DNA of 64,000 nucleotides from contig NC_039361.1 of NCBI RefSeq assembly GCF_003573695.1, positions 94,428,279 through 94,492,278 on the forward strand. The letters are read 5' to 3'. Under the pieces are notes generated by a model. It had not been told where the DNA came from. It was given only the letters and a program-made list of their open reading frames with translations, and made no database searches. Shown here one piece after another: positions 11,691-23,584 of the stretch (positions are counted from its first letter, which is position 1; every line of letters begins with the position of its first letter). Origin of the DNA: Papaver somniferum. Lineage: Eukaryota > Streptophyta > Magnoliopsida > Ranunculales > Papaveraceae. Both the position numbers and the translations under genes were made by a program.

Positions 11691-12440
11691 GTCATATCAA
11701 CTACCGAATGCTAGGAAAGCTCATTAACCGTGAACTTGTCAAAGGCGTTCCAAAAATTAACACTAAAGTAGAAGGTGTTTGTGGTGCATGCCAAAATGGT
11801 AAGCAAGAAAAAATTCCACACAAACTTTCTCGAGACATAGCCACTCGTGCTCCTCTCGATCTTATTCATATGGATCTTTTTGGTCCGATCCAACAAGCAT
11901 CTGTTGGAGGAAATAATTATGCTTTAGTAATGGTAGATGACTATACACGTTTCACATGGGTTGCTTTTCTGAAGCAAAAGAATGACACTCTTGAGGAGTT
12001 CAAAATTATTGTGAATAGAATTCAAAATGAACAAGGTCGCAGATTAAGAAGATAAGAAGTGATCGTGGTACAGAATTCAAGGATACGAAAGTATATGAAT
12101 ACTGTAATAATGTTGGAATTAGTCATCAATTCTCTGCTCCTATTACACCTCAGGCAAATGGTGTAACTGAGAGAAAGAATAGAAATATTCAAGAAATGGC
12201 AAGAGTAATGCTTCATAATAAAAACCTACCATTAACATTCTAGGGGGAAGCTGTATTTACAGCCTGTTATCTTATAAACAGAGTCTATTTAAGATCTAAA
12301 ACTCTAAATACCCCATATGAATTATGGTATAGAAGAAAACCCAATCTAAGCTATTTAAGGGTTTTCGGAAGCAAATGCTATATTCTCAAAGACAGAGAAC
12401 ATAGAGGAAAATTTGATTCCAAAAGTGATGATAGGAATTT
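11657..12440 (+). pseudogene. pol: copia pol: integrase core (rve), broken
   Basis: The zinc-binding part has GHINYRML and CGACQNGK. The catalytic triad is visible as Asp in HMDLFGP (about 11870), Asp in SDRGTEF (12061-12063) and Glu in NGVTERKNR (12169-12171). The frame is broken by a small frameshift at about 12050 and by an in-frame TAG at 12241-12243, where TFWGEA is expected, so a Trp codon was lost. Another shift near 12435 sits in a run of T. Integrase normally inserts the cDNA into the genome. Confidence 0.88.
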
Positions 12441-12479
12441 TTTTTGGCTATGCTTCTGACAGTCGTGCCTTCAGGGTAT

Positions 12480-13336
12480 AAAATCTCAGAACCAAAATCA
12501 TGATGGAATCAATCAATGTGGTTATTGATGACATTAGCAATTTTTTCCAAGACAATCACACTGCAGCAGAGCTTCCTCCCTCTGAAACTTTTATTAAAGA
12601 AAAGCAGACTGAAGTCGAACCATTAGTTATTCCTTTAATTAGTGACACAGATGATAAAGACGATAATGAAAGTATTATTGAACAACCTAATGATACAGAA
12701 AATATTTTCCAAAAACCTGTTAAACGGGTACATCAAAGACACTCTTCTGAAGACATCATTAGAGATGCCAATGCTAGAGTTATGACTCGAAGAGAACTTC
12801 ATAACGCCTGTCACTATTCATGTTTTCTCTCTTCAATAGAGCCGAAAAACATTGAGGAAGCACTCAGTGAACCTTCTTGGGTAAACTCAATGCACGAGGA
12901 ACTTAATCAGTTTAAAAGACAAGAAGTGTGGGAACTTATTCCTAAGCCTACAAGAGTAAACATTGTTGGAACAAAGTGGATCTACAAGAACAAATCAAAT
13001 GAATTCGGGACGATTGTCAGAAATAAAGCTAGGCTCATTGCTCAAGGATATTCACAAATTGAAGGTATTGATTTTGATGAAACTTTTGCTCTTATTGCTC
13101 GTTTAGAATCAGTAAGACTTTTACTTGCCTACGCTTGCTGTCTTAAGATAAAACTTTTTCAAATGGATATTAAATCTGCATTTATGAATGCGGATTTAAA
13201 AGAAGAGGTATTCGTTGCTCAACCTAAAGGATTTGAAGATCCATTATTCCCAGATTATGTCTTTAAAATTAAGAAGGCCTTGTATGGTCTAAAACAAGCT
13301 CCAAGAGCTTGGTATGATAAACTGACATCCTTCTAG
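12480..13336 (+). pseudogene. pol: copia pol: reverse transcriptase (RVT_2), C-terminally truncated
   Basis: About 280 residues are open from 12500. An acidic linker is followed by the RVT_2 start (EPSWVNSMHEELNQF, then WELIPKP and GTKWIYKNK). Next come KARLIAQGYSQ and the first catalytic Asp in QMDIKSAF (about 13160). The last block is YGLKQAPRAWYDKL (about 13280-13320). The YVDD box, thumb and RNase H are missing because family B LTR sequence replaces the rest from 13336. The last bases (tagaaaaa) are shared by both sides, suggesting a microhomology join. Confidence 0.9.
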
Positions 13337-14865
13337 AAAAAGTGGGGGTACAACAACCACACCCAATATTTTTCTTAGCAATTTGTATGGACAAACTCCA
13401 ATATACTTTCTAGAGAATCAACTAGACAGTCAGACTCAATCTAGATAAAAGTATATCAAAGAGTTAATATCTCAATCTCTCGATTTGATCTAAACTCAAG
13501 CAAATAGAAATCTGCGAGTCTTTATCAAATACTAGAGAGATAACCTTGATGGTACCAAAGACCAATATCCAAGTGTCAATCAGTTTAAATCAACAACCAA
13601 AAGGTCGGATACTCTAATTGATTAAACAACGCACAACCTGTGGTATTTCAATTATATAACAAAATATAATGCAAAATAGAAATAACACAGACACCAGAAT
13701 ATTGTTAACGAGGAAACCGCAAATGCATAAAAACCTCGGGACCTAGTCCATATTGAACACACACTGAATTAAGCCGCTACAGACACTAGCCTACTACAAA
13801 CTAACTTTGGTCTGGACTGTAGTTGAACCCCAATCAATCTCACACTGATCCAAGGTACAGTTATGCTCCTACGTCTATGATCCCAGCAGGATGCTATGCA
13901 CTTGATTCCCGTAGCTGATCTCACCCACAACTAAGAGTTGATACGACCCAAAGTCGGAGACTTTAATAAACAAATTTGTATCACACAGAAAAGTCTACAG
14001 TAATAGATAAATCCGTCTCCCACAGATATGCCTACGAGTTTTGTTCCGTGTTTTGATAAATCAAGGTGAACAGGAACCAATTGATAACCCGGACTTATAT
14101 TCCCGAAGAACAACCTAGAATTATCAATCACCTCACAATAATCTTAATCGACGCGGGAAAGAAGATATTGTGGAATCACAAATGATGAGACGAAGATATT
14201 TGTGACTACTTTTATATCTTCCCTATCGGAGATATCAATCTCAAGCCAATCTTTGCGATTGTACTCGTACGATAGAAACAGCAAGATCAGATCACACAAC
14301 TATGAGAAAGTAGTATCGGCCTGGCCTCACAATCCCAATGAAGTCTTTAAGTCGTTAACCTGGTTTAGAAAAAGAAACCAAAGGTTAAAGGATAATCGAC
14401 TCTGGATTACACAACTAGTATCACACGTAAGGTGTGGGAATTAGGTTTCCTAGTTGCTAGAGTTCTCCCTTATATAGTCTTTCAAATCAGGGTTTGCAAT
14501 CAATGTTAGCTTGGTAACAAAGAATTCAATATTCACCGTTAGATGAAAACCTGATTAGATTCAAGCTAATATCTTTCAACCGTTGGATCAAAAACTTAGC
14601 TTGTTACACACAAATGAAATGCACGTTTCTAGGTTTGTGTAACCGTACCCAAACATGTACATTTGTTGGTTCAACAATAGTTAACCAAATGGTTAGCCAT
14701 ATGAGCAATTTCATATCAACCATATTTTTCTTCACCATAACTAGTTCAAATGACTCAGGTGAACTAGTTATAGAGTTGTTCAATTGCTTAGATCTTATAG
14801 AAGTATACAAGACACAATCGAAGCAAAAACGATTTGATTCACTCGAATCGGTTTATGAACTTTAT
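13336..14865 (-). repeat. Family B LTR fragment, reverse orientation
   Basis: It matches the primer-site half of the full reverse B LTR (28164 to about 29706). It begins gaaaaagtgggggtac and lacks the terminal TG and the primer site. It stops abruptly near gaactttat at about 14865, where an unrelated minisatellite begins. Confidence 0.85.
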
Positions 14866-14879
14866 AGCGGAGCGGCTGC

Positions 14880-15050
14880 TAGAGCGAACGTTGAAGCGGA
14901 TCCGCTGCTGGAGAACGTTGAAGCGGAGCCGCTTCTGGAGAACGTTGAAACGGAGCGACTTCTGGAGAGAACGTTGAAGCGGAGCCGCTGCTGGAGAACG
15001 TTGAAGCGGCTCCTAGAGGGAAACGTCGAAGCGTCTCCCAGAGAAAACTC
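14880..15050 (+). repeat. 27-bp minisatellite (9-codon repeat)
   Basis: Six units of about 27 bp (26-29) are built on gaacgttgaagcggagccgc plus ttctgga. In one forward frame it reads as a repeat of NVEAEPLLE. A decayed unit (gaggacgttgaagc) is present at the other end of the C2 block, 27550-27564. Confidence 0.8.
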
Positions 15051-15079
15051 CAGTGAGGGCGCTATTAACCCTTGACTTC

Positions 15080-16137
15080 AAAAAACTACTTGATACAATA
15101 TGGCATATGGGAAGACGTCACAGATATTGTTGGTCGGAAAGTCGTGTTTTTCTCCTCATGGGAAAGAATACGCTTCTTCTGTTTGATTTTCCCTTGCAAC
15201 TCTCAGAGCCTTAACGATTACAATGTTGAAGTCGGATGCCGCTTCAATTAGCATGTTGTCAAACTCGACATACTTCAAGTGAACAGTGGTTAGGAGTCCC
15301 CAGTTCCATCTATCAATCGTTCTTTCCAGGAGAGGTTGGGGTTTGGGAACGGATTCCCTGGCAACTACTTTCCTAATGTAGTGCGGTTGAGGGATGCAAA
15401 TATGTCTTGACGTTGCGCCTTGGAGAAATACAGAATCTCACATAAATTTTTCATCATAGACTGCACAATTTTGTGGGCGAAGTCCCCAGAAATCATGCAG
15501 CTCCTACGGGAAGAGGGTCTCTGTGAACTCAGGAGGGTTGCTGATTTTCTTTGCCTCTATTTTGGAAAAGTCGTTCCTGATCTTCACGTGTGATGAAACT
15601 GTATTATTGATCCCTTTCTACTGGGTGTTCAAGAGCAACGCGAGCCTCTTCATCTATAAATGCGCGTCCTGCTGAAGTTCCTGCACCGGATGTTAAAAGT
15701 ATTCCTTGTCATCTCCATCCGGGGTTGACGTGACTCTTGTGGTAGCCGCTCCATTAGTGTCTTGAGGAAAATATGTATATTTTTCTGAGTTGTAGCCATG
15801 TATGTCAGAGCCTTACGAGAACCTTTTGTCTTTCCATCAAATCAACAGTGGTAAAAGGAGATCGGCTTCTTCTGGCTCCTCCAGTCTCTCGTCCTGATGG
15901 TGAAGTAGCAGCGGCTCTGGTGATGGTTGGAGCTGTCACACTTGAAGAAATGTTGTGAGTGGCGGCAGCGGTTCTGGCTCTGGTGATCAGCGGCGTAACA
16001 CCTGAAGGAACATTTTACGCGTCGCTGGTGTTGGCAGGTGGCGTATTAATGCCACTAGAAGGAACGTTAGTACTGGGGATGATTTCAGTGCTAGTGTTCT
16101 CAGGGTTTGTTGCTGATCCAGACCTGAGTTCTACCAT
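15080..16137 (-). pseudogene. gag: Tat-like gag remnant of C2
   Basis: On the minus strand an ATG at 16137-16135 lies about 60 bp after the primer-binding site. It starts a Ser/Thr/Pro/Ala-rich N-terminus (MVELRSGSA, then TSTEIIPSTN), the usual style of Tat/Ogre gag starts. A stop near 16018 and several later stops and shifts break it. Further in, about 15310-15200, a readable stretch has DFNIVIVKALRVAR. A diverged copy of this stretch (DFNIITVEVLRAAR) lies on the minus strand near 26420 on the other side of the LTR. No zinc knuckle, RT or integrase is seen. Confidence 0.5.
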
Positions 16138-16196
16138 CTTAATATCTAGGTTGAAAAAAAAAATTGTAAATTGATATTGCAACCGAGAGATTAATC

Positions 16197-16213
16197 TCCC
16201 ACTGTGGTCGCCA
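16197..16213 (-). other. Primer-binding site of C2
   Basis: The minus strand reads tggcgaccacagtggga, identical to the site after the C1 5' LTR (53218-53234). TGGCGAC is typical of Tat/Ogre elements, which are thought to be primed by an Arg tRNA. Confidence 0.75.
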
Positions 16214-16586
16214 ATTTTTTGTGGGTGAAAACTGCTTCTGCCGGTTTTGGTAAATTCGTGTGTGTGGTTGAGAAACGAGTCTAGACCCTAAAAAATGTAC
16301 TGCACGGGAGTACTTTTGATTCGAGAGATCAATATATACAATCCTGGCCTAAACCAAGAAATGGCCGTTCCAGGATTGCTTCGGTCACAAAGTGAATGAG
16401 AAGGGTTGGTATTAGGGAGGGAAGCGAAGAGTGTTGAGACCAGAATCGTTGATTCTGAAGGTGTGGTTGTTTATGACTTGTATCCGAAAGTAGAACTGGC
16501 TAGCAGAATGGAAAGCTACCAGGTGATTTCTAGATACTGTGTTGTTGCCGACCAAAACTCGTTGTTTGGTGAAAATAGGTGAAGCC

Positions 16587-16594
16587 TATTTATA
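16587..16594 (-). promoter_or_regulatory. TATA box of C2 LTR
   Basis: tataaata on the minus strand in the context cttgtataaatagg shared with the C1 LTRs (52837-52844 and 63555-63562). Confidence 0.6.
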
Positions 16595-16954
16595 CAAGTC
16601 ATATTGAAACGTACCCTGGTCTCATAGGAAGTGAAACGATTGAGTGGTGGAAGAAAATAGTAACGTGTAACCTTCAGACGTTATGCTTCCATGATGAAGG
16701 AAATGAATTCGTTTATACCGTAACTTTTTACCTCCACTAATTGTCCCACTTCATGACACTTTCTTGTAACGGGCGCATTGCACGCCGCATGCTGTAAGCC
16801 GCCAAACCAATACCCTGATGAGCATCCCCCAGTTTGTGACGAGTTTGATGTCTCGAGTGTTTTCATGGAAAACATGTAGCACTTCTCTACGTGCGGCAAG
16901 TCAAAGTCAAGGGACTTAACGCAGGAAAATAACATGTAAGCTGTTAGGCTGGTC

Positions 16955-17300
16955 TCCTAAAACTTGCCACAAGTTTGTCAGTTCGGCGACGAACTTCGAT
17001 GACTGAGATCGCATCTCATGAAGGAGGGTATCCGTCGATTATGGATACCTTGTGTTGGTGCCTGATGATGGCGCGGTGGCGTTTTGGTATACGCCAGTGG
17101 CAATATGGCATGGATGGCATGACTCATGCATGCCAGTGGCACGGTGGTGCAAGTGGCGCCTGGCGTAGCCATGGCCACTAGATTTAGGCAGCTGGTCGCC
17201 TGAAACTTGCCACAAGTCTGTAAGTTCGGTGGCAAACTTGGATGCCCGAGATTGCATCTCATGAGGAAGGATGGCCATTGATTATGGCCGCATATTGTTG
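16955..17300 (-). repeat. Imperfect tandem duplication of about 245 bp in C2 LTR
   Basis: The block starting cctaaaacttgccacaag (16957) is repeated as cctgaaacttgccacaag (17201), each followed by a similar gcatctcatgaaggagg block. The second copy is less complete. Confidence 0.65.
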
Positions 17301-17670
17301 TGTAGCGGAGTGGCGCCATTGGCATAGTGACATTGTAGTGGCACGCCAGTGGCGTAGCGGCATGCCAGTGGCATTGTGGCATGTCCAAGGATAGGGTTTG
17401 GCGCCATGGTGTTGGACCCACATGTGGCAACATTGGCCCTGTTTCTATATCAACTCCACTGCTCTGGGAAACGTTGTTTGGCTTTGGTTGGCGTAGCAAC
17501 TTTTCCCAAATTAGGGTTTGGCATGTCGAAACCTTAATTAGTGCGTGTGGCATGCGGAAAATATAAAAAAAAATAAAAAAAGCAAAACCTAGGGTTTGGA
17601 CGGGAAGGAGCTCCGGTTTTTTCTTCCTTTCTTTTCTTTGCGATTCACGTTTTCTCGGTTTTGCGCGTTC

Positions 17671-19021
17671 ATGGCGCAAAATCAAGTTCCGCCTGATTTA
17701 GGTAAACAATCACAACCTGCATATCATGCACGTGTTCGTTTCTTCAACAATGCTAACCATGTTAGATCACGACAGTTCTATAGGCCGAAGGAAAATTCTA
17801 ACCATAACCCTAATTCTAGCGGTTTTGGAAAGCAGGTTGTAGATGGTAATATGGTTGCGGGTGATGGTGGTAATCGATCATGGGCATCCGTAGTTAAGAA
17901 GAGAACTCATGTTCTTTCTAAGATTGATGCGGACTCTTTGTCTCATCCTCCAGTTAGAACATCAACATGTGAAGTTTTTATTACAATTCCACGTGAAACT
18001 CATGTTAGAATTAAAGATGTTTGGAAGTTTAGTTTGGTTAGTCGTTTAGATTTTAGAACACTCAAATTTGATGATGTTAAGAAGGAGTTATTCAATCAAA
18101 GGAACCTGGGAGGTTCGGTTCAATTTATTCCATGGGTTAAAGGTTATTTTTTTATCAAGTTATACAAGGAGGATGATCGCAAGAGGGTTAGCTATGATGG
18201 TCCGTGGAAGATTAATGAGAAACGGCTTAAAATTCAGCCGTGGACGCCAATGTTTGATCCTGAGTCGGACAAGGTTACAAGGGCTGCTGTTTGGGTTCGT
18301 TTTCCAGCTCTTCCATGGGAATATTGGGATGACGAATCATTGATTAGAATGGCTAGAGGTTTAGGTAAGACATGTGCGGTTGATCCGCGAACCTTAAATT
18401 ATGAGTATGGTTATTTTGTTGCGGTTTTGATTGATATTGATTTCTCGAAGCCACTTGGTAAGATTATTATTAATGGTGAAGAGGAATCTGGCCCTTGAGC
18501 AGAAGAAGCAAGCTGAGATAAATTTTGTTCAAGATAGTATTGAAAACCTTGTTGAAACTATAGCTACATGTTTGCTCCCTACAAATTCTGTGTTGGAACC
18601 TGTTGACGAGGCTGGTTTTAGTGATGCTACTAAAACATTTAGAAGATCATCTATGGCAAATTCTGTTGATAATATAACTTTATCAAACAGATTTGAATCT
18701 GGCACTGAGGAAAAAGAGGCGGAGGAGGTTGTTTCTGATATTCCTCCTGATACTTCGAAACCAAGTACTAATCATGTAGATATTGAATCTAAGAATCTTG
18801 AATGGAGTGCTCTGATGGATCAAGAGGAGCGGGAAAAGAAGGCAGCGGCAGACAAATCGAAGCAAGAAACTTTGGAAAAGAAAGCGGATGGCACTACAAA
18901 AACTAAACCAAAAAATAAACCGAGCACTAAACCTGCGAAGAGTACTAGCCATGTTGAAACAAGAAATAAGATGAAATTAAGGGGTTCAGCAAGCCCTCCA
19001 CGTGATAGGGGTAATCAATGA
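17671..19021 (+). pseudogene. LINE ORF1 (DUF4283-like nucleic-acid-binding protein), frameshifted
   Basis: The start is ATG 17671 (MAQNQVPPDLG), chosen because sequence upstream is leader-like. Residues about 90-220 match the DUF4283 type common in plant LINE ORF1: VWKFSLVSRLDF, then GYFFIKLY, PWKINEKRLKIQPW and VWVRFPALPWEYW. YGYFVAVLIDIDFS follows. A classical CCHC knuckle is not visible. A frameshift near 18485 separates this from a Lys/Glu-rich C-terminal part (18490-19021). The stop TGA at 19019-19021 overlaps the ATG of ORF2 as ATGA. The protein would bind the element's RNA in the ribonucleoprotein. Confidence 0.82.
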
Positions 19022-20316
19022 GGGTCTTCTATTGGAATGCTCAAGGCTTGTCCAAAGATGGTGCAAAGGACAAGTTAAAGGAGCTCTATCACAAAACCTG
19101 ATGTCATTAATGAGGATGCTGGTGAAAAAGGTAACATATGGGTTCTGTGGAAGAATTCTTTGGCAAGACTAGGTATTTTATCTTCTTATAAACAAGCAAT
19201 TACTTTATACTTTGATGGTGTTTGGATTACGGCTGTTCATGCTTCTTGGGATCCAGTTACAAGGAGATTATTGTGGCAACAATTGGGGTTTGGTTTTATA
19301 TTTATTTCTTGGTTGGTGCTTGGTGATTTTAATTGTGTTCTTCGTCTGGATGAAAAGAAGGGCGGTAGGCCAACTTTAAGTACTTATATGAATGAATTTC
19401 GAAGTTGGATTTCTGATAATGGGATAGTGGAAGCGGATTCGATTGGCAAAAAATACACTTGGTCTAATTGTCAGAGTGGTGATCGTCGTATTGTTTCAAG
19501 GAATGATAGGGAGATTGTGAATGATGCTTGGAGTTACAAATATGAAAATTGGAGGTGCAAAGCTTTGCCAAGGATCTGTTCAGATCATTCCCCTCTTTTT
19601 GGGTTTGCTTTTGACAGTCCAAGGCCGGAAAGAGCTCTATTTCGAATCCAGAAGATGTGGTTTGATCATCCGGGTTTTATGCAGCTGGTAGAAGATAACT
19701 AGAATTTGTGCCTTGTTCGTGCGCCTCCTTTTGTTTTTGCTGGAAAGTTAAATCGTTTGAAGGAAGTCTTGAAGCTATGGAATAGAACTGTCTTTGGTGA
19801 TGTTCAATTTCGTTTGAAACATGCTGAACTTAGTCTTGAATCTGAAAATGATTTTCTGGATTTAGATCCGGAGGATGAAGTCCAATTCACCAAGGTGGCA
19901 GATGCAAAGAATGATGTGGATACAGTGCAGACTGATTTTGCAGTAATGCTTAAGATGAAATCGAGAGTTACTTGGTTGGAGGATGGTGACCAAAACACTC
20001 GATTTTTTCATAATAGCATTCGAATAAGGAGAAGTCAAAATACAATATCTAAACTTCGGATTTCATCTAACTCTACTTTGGTTTTGCAGGATGAAATTAA
20101 ATATTTCATTGTCAATCACTATAAGGATAAGTTTAATGGTGGAGCGGCTGTCATTGATCCAAATTTGTTTGAGTTTGAGCATGAAAGAATCTCAGACCCT
20201 GAAAGTTCTTTTATGGATGATGTGCCAACTCTAGACGAGATTAAGAGAATTGTTTTTGACTTGGGAGCGGATTCGGCGCCTAGCCCATATGGTTTCTCAG
20301 GTTCTTTCTACAGACA

Positions 20317-21306
20317 TTGTTGGAATATATTGCTACTGATCTTTTTAGTGCCATTAAAAATTATTGGTTGATGTGGAAAATTCCTAATGGCATTAATTCT
20401 AGTTTTATTGTTCTCATTCCAAAAAACACAAGGTCGGATGCTATTAAGGATTTTAGGCCTATTGGTTTGAGTAATTTTTTCTTCAAAATCATTACAAAAT
20501 TTTTGACTACCAGGCTTGGTGCGGTTCTGGATAGACTGATTTCTGAAGAACAAGTGGCTTTTATGAAGGGAAGGAACATTCATGAAAATATAGCTCTTGC
20601 ATATGAATTGATTAATGAGATTTCTACGCCAAGGAACTTTGGTAATGTCGGCTTAAAACTTGACATTTCTCAAGCTTTTAATATTGTAAGTTGGGAGTTT
20701 ATAACTGAAGTTTTCCGTCAATATGTTTTTTCTGAAACCTGGTGCTCTTGGATTCATATTATTCTTAGTTTGGCTAGGATTTCTGTGCTAATAAATGGCA
20801 GTCCAGAGGGTTTCTTTAGCATCACTAGAGGGTTGCGCCAAGGTGATCCTCTTTCACCTTTGATTTTTGTTCTTATTGAATATATTTTGAGTTGTAATCT
20901 CTCTAAATTGTTTGCTAATAGAAGTATGCACAACATGGTTAGTAAGAAAGGTGTGGCTCCAACACACCTTCTCTTTGCGGATGATATTCTTGTTTTCTGC
21001 AGAGGTATTCTTCATAGTTTGCAAAATTTGAAGACTATGCTTAGTGTCTATGAGAAGGCTTCATGCCAGTGCGTAAATTATGTGAAGAGCAAATTTTATT
21101 ACGGCGGTGGCACTTATTCTCGGAGTATTGCTATTGCTAATTATTTGGGCATAGAAAGATATTTATTTCCGGATAAATATCTGGGAATTCAATTGAAGCC
21201 TGGCAGGTGCGGAACATTCATGTCAGGCAGGTGGTTGAAAAGATTATGGGCAAGTTGGATGGTTGGAAGGGTAAACTCTTATCTTTTCAATCTAGACTGG
21301 TTTTGA
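20317..21306 (+). pseudogene. LINE reverse transcriptase domain
   Basis: Non-LTR RT motifs in order: LIPKN, then FRPIGLSNFFFKIITK (about 20450), EEQVAFMKGRNI (about 20550), KLDISQAFN with the first Asp (about 20660), GLRQGDPLSP (about 20830) and the catalytic FADD (20974-20985). The expected thumb continues in another frame from about 21207. Confidence 0.92.
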
Positions 21307-22529
21307 TCAGATCGGTGATTGCTAGCTATGTTATTCACTCTATGGATGTTTATAAATGGCCTTGCAGTATCATTAAACAGGTTGAGAGGGCCATTAGGAA
21401 TTTTCTTTGGTCGGGTGATACGGAAAAACGTAAGTTCTTTACGGTTTTGTATGACAACCTGTGTTGTTCAAGACGTGAAGGTGGTCTAGGCCTTAGAAGA
21501 TTGGTTGATGTTAACAAGGCTATGCTTATGAAGTTATGGATTTCAATTCGTGATTCGAACAAGACTTGGGCCATATTTTTGAGGGAGAAGTACTTCAAAT
21601 TGAATGTTGTTTTGATTGATTACAAACTTGGTTCTACGGTTTTTCCTGGAATCAGGTGGGTTTATGATTTTGTGCAGCAATACACTAGGACAATTATAGG
21701 TGATGACGCTAATACTTCCTTATTCTTTGATAATTGGGTTGGTGATTTTTCGATTGCGAAGAGATTAGGTATTACTTCCAAAGGCCCTAATGACTTTAAG
21801 GCTAAGGTTAGTGATATCATTGTTGATGGTGCTTGGGATATTCCTCAAAGCACTCGGGATTTGATGGATCGGCTCAATATTGATGTTGGAAACTTTCCTA
21901 TTATTGCTGGGGCGATGACTATAAGATTTGGGATTTAGATAGCAAAGGAGTCTTCTCAGTTAAATCTGCAAAGGCTGCCATTAGAGAGAATGCGGAAACT
22001 CTGCCAACTGCAACTTTGTTTTCTCGGCCAGTTGTGCACCCTACTCTAAGTGTTCAATATTGGAAGATCTGGGAAAAGCAGTGTTGTTCTAGTGATGATA
22101 ATGTCATTAAGAAGACTGGGAGGTGTTTTCCTTCAATGTGCCGTTTGTGTAGACGGGATTGCGAAACTCTTATCCATATTACTTGGCAGTGCAGATTTGC
22201 AAAGAGAATTTGGGCTTGGGAGGCTCGTATTTTTAATCTGCAACCAAGAGAAGATTTGGTGGCTTCATATAAGGCTGCTAAGGGGTGCAGCAGGATGATT
22301 AAATATCTGTGGTTGGTTGCTAATCTTGCAATCACTACGGAGTTATGGAGGCTACGCAACAAAGTTTATTTTGAAGAGGCTGTTGTACATTGGCTAGGTT
22401 TTAAAAGTAGAGTTTATCAGTTAATTCGTGATAACTCAATACGGATGAAGGGACATATGAATAATACAATGGAGGATTTACACATCTCGAATTATTTCAA
22501 AGTGAAGCATAGATCGTGCAAAGTTTCTT

Positions 22530-23001
22530 CTCCAATTGAGGTAAGGTGGTGTCCTCCTAACCAAGATGAAATCATGATTTGCGTGATGGTGCATCCCTTG
22601 GAAATCCAGGCCCGGCTGGTGCTGGCGTTACTTTTCGTGATGCGAACGCAGCTATTTTGGGTGTCCTCTGCGTTGGCCTGGGATTGCGGACAAAATTTTA
22701 TGTGGAAGTGTGCGCAGTTATATATGGTGTTATGTTGGCCAGAAGGTGGAATTTTAGGAGTATCTGCGTACAATCTGATTCGATGAGTTGCATTCAAGCT
22801 TTTCAAAATAAGGGTTTACCTTGGAAATTAAATCAGAAGTGGATATTGGCGAGGAGTTTCTACTCCAATATTCGCTACATTCATAAATATAGGGAAGTTA
22901 GTTTTTCTGCAGATGCTTCGGCTAAGCAAGCATGTTTGCTAGATGAGGACATTTTTGAGTTTTATGAGGGGAGGCCAATTTCAATGCTTTCTGTAGAATG
23001 A
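22530..23001 (+). pseudogene. LINE C-terminal RNase H (plant type, RVT_3)
   Basis: DGASLGNPGPAGAG at about 22582 is the first catalytic block of the plant LINE RNase H. Glu in YVEVCAVIYGV and Asp in VQSDSMSC follow in order. The stop is at 22999-23001. A shift just before 22580 separates it from the preceding WCPPNQDE block. Confidence 0.85.
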
Positions 23002-23584
23002 CCGGGTGAGGTTTATTTCCGTTTTAAATATGCTAGTTTTGTTGGTAGCCCATGGCTATCTCATTATAGCCTAGGACCTGTACAATTTTTGCTTTTTTAA
23101 TCTATTTTTTTGACCGAAAAAAGGCATGCGGCATGGAGATACATTTGTGCAAATGATGCCATGGCTATACCAAAGAAACTATGGCAAGGCCATAGTGTGG
23201 AAACGTCCGCAGGAGTAGGGATTGCCGTAGGTGGCTATGATGTGGCGCCAACCCTAGGGGCTTCCTGGGTCCCACATGGCTCGTGGCATGTTGCGGGGGC
23301 GAAGTGGCATAATTTGTGCCACGACTGGAAATTAGGGCTTTGGTTAATGCATAGGCGTGCTTTTGACCAGAAAACCTTAATCTTAAGCTTTTCATGGCGT
23401 TGGCCACAAACAGGAGGTAAGTTAGCACATAGGGCGCTATTTATGGCAGGTTGCCACGAAGTGGCATGTTGGAATGTTACCGCGGCAGAGTGGCATGTTG
23501 GCATGTTACCTCGGCATAGTGGCATGTTGGCATGCCGATCAATATGTTGTTGTGGCAGGGTGCGTTTGGCCTTTAATGTATGGT

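Larger units (their letters stand above)
5565..13336 (+). mobile_element. Ty1/copia element, family A, forward copy, 3' truncated
   Basis: Order is 5' LTR (5565-10798, interrupted by a solo B LTR), primer-binding site (10801), a badly decayed gag, then protease, GAG-pre-integrase, integrase and the first half of reverse transcriptase, which is the copia order (integrase before RT). RT stops at 13336, where reverse family B LTR sequence begins. RNase H, polypurine tract and 3' LTR are missing. Several frameshifts and stops make it inactive. It starts inside a reverse A LTR, so it is probably a self-insertion of the family. Confidence 0.85.
19018..23001 (+). pseudogene. LINE ORF2: endonuclease, reverse transcriptase, zf-RVT, RNase H (decayed)
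   Basis: It starts MRVFYWNAQGLS at 19018, the usual first block of a plant L1 endonuclease. A deletion with a stop near 19100 removes part of the endonuclease. LGDFNCVL (about 19320) and SDHSPL (about 19580) remain. An in-frame TAG at 19700 and a shift near 20310 follow. The RT is then readable. A zinc-finger block with CRLC, CETLIH and TWQC lies at 22137-22195. The RNase H occupies 22580-23001. At least four breaks rule out a functional enzyme. The protein would nick target DNA and copy the RNA in place. Confidence 0.88.
17558..23122 (+). mobile_element. Plant L1-type LINE, nearly full length but decayed
   Basis: It has an ORF1 with a DUF4283-like domain, and an ORF2 with endonuclease, reverse transcriptase, zinc-finger (zf-RVT) and RNase H. 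A short A-run (ccgaaaaaa) ends it. The 9 bp ggcatgcgg precedes it at 17549-17557 and follows it at 23123-23131, a likely target-site duplication, although ggcatgc is common in this LTR. Its length of 5.57 kb is close to full for plant L1. It lies inside the C2 LTR on the opposite strand to that element. Confidence 0.88.

Noticed and set aside
16975..17685. Minus-strand frame of 235 residues, rich in His, Pro and Thr
   Set aside because: It crosses the border of the LINE and the LTR repeats, so it cannot be one gene.
22054..22806. Minus-strand frames in the LINE ORF2 region
   Set aside because: They are the reverse of the zinc-finger and RNase H coding region on the plus strand.
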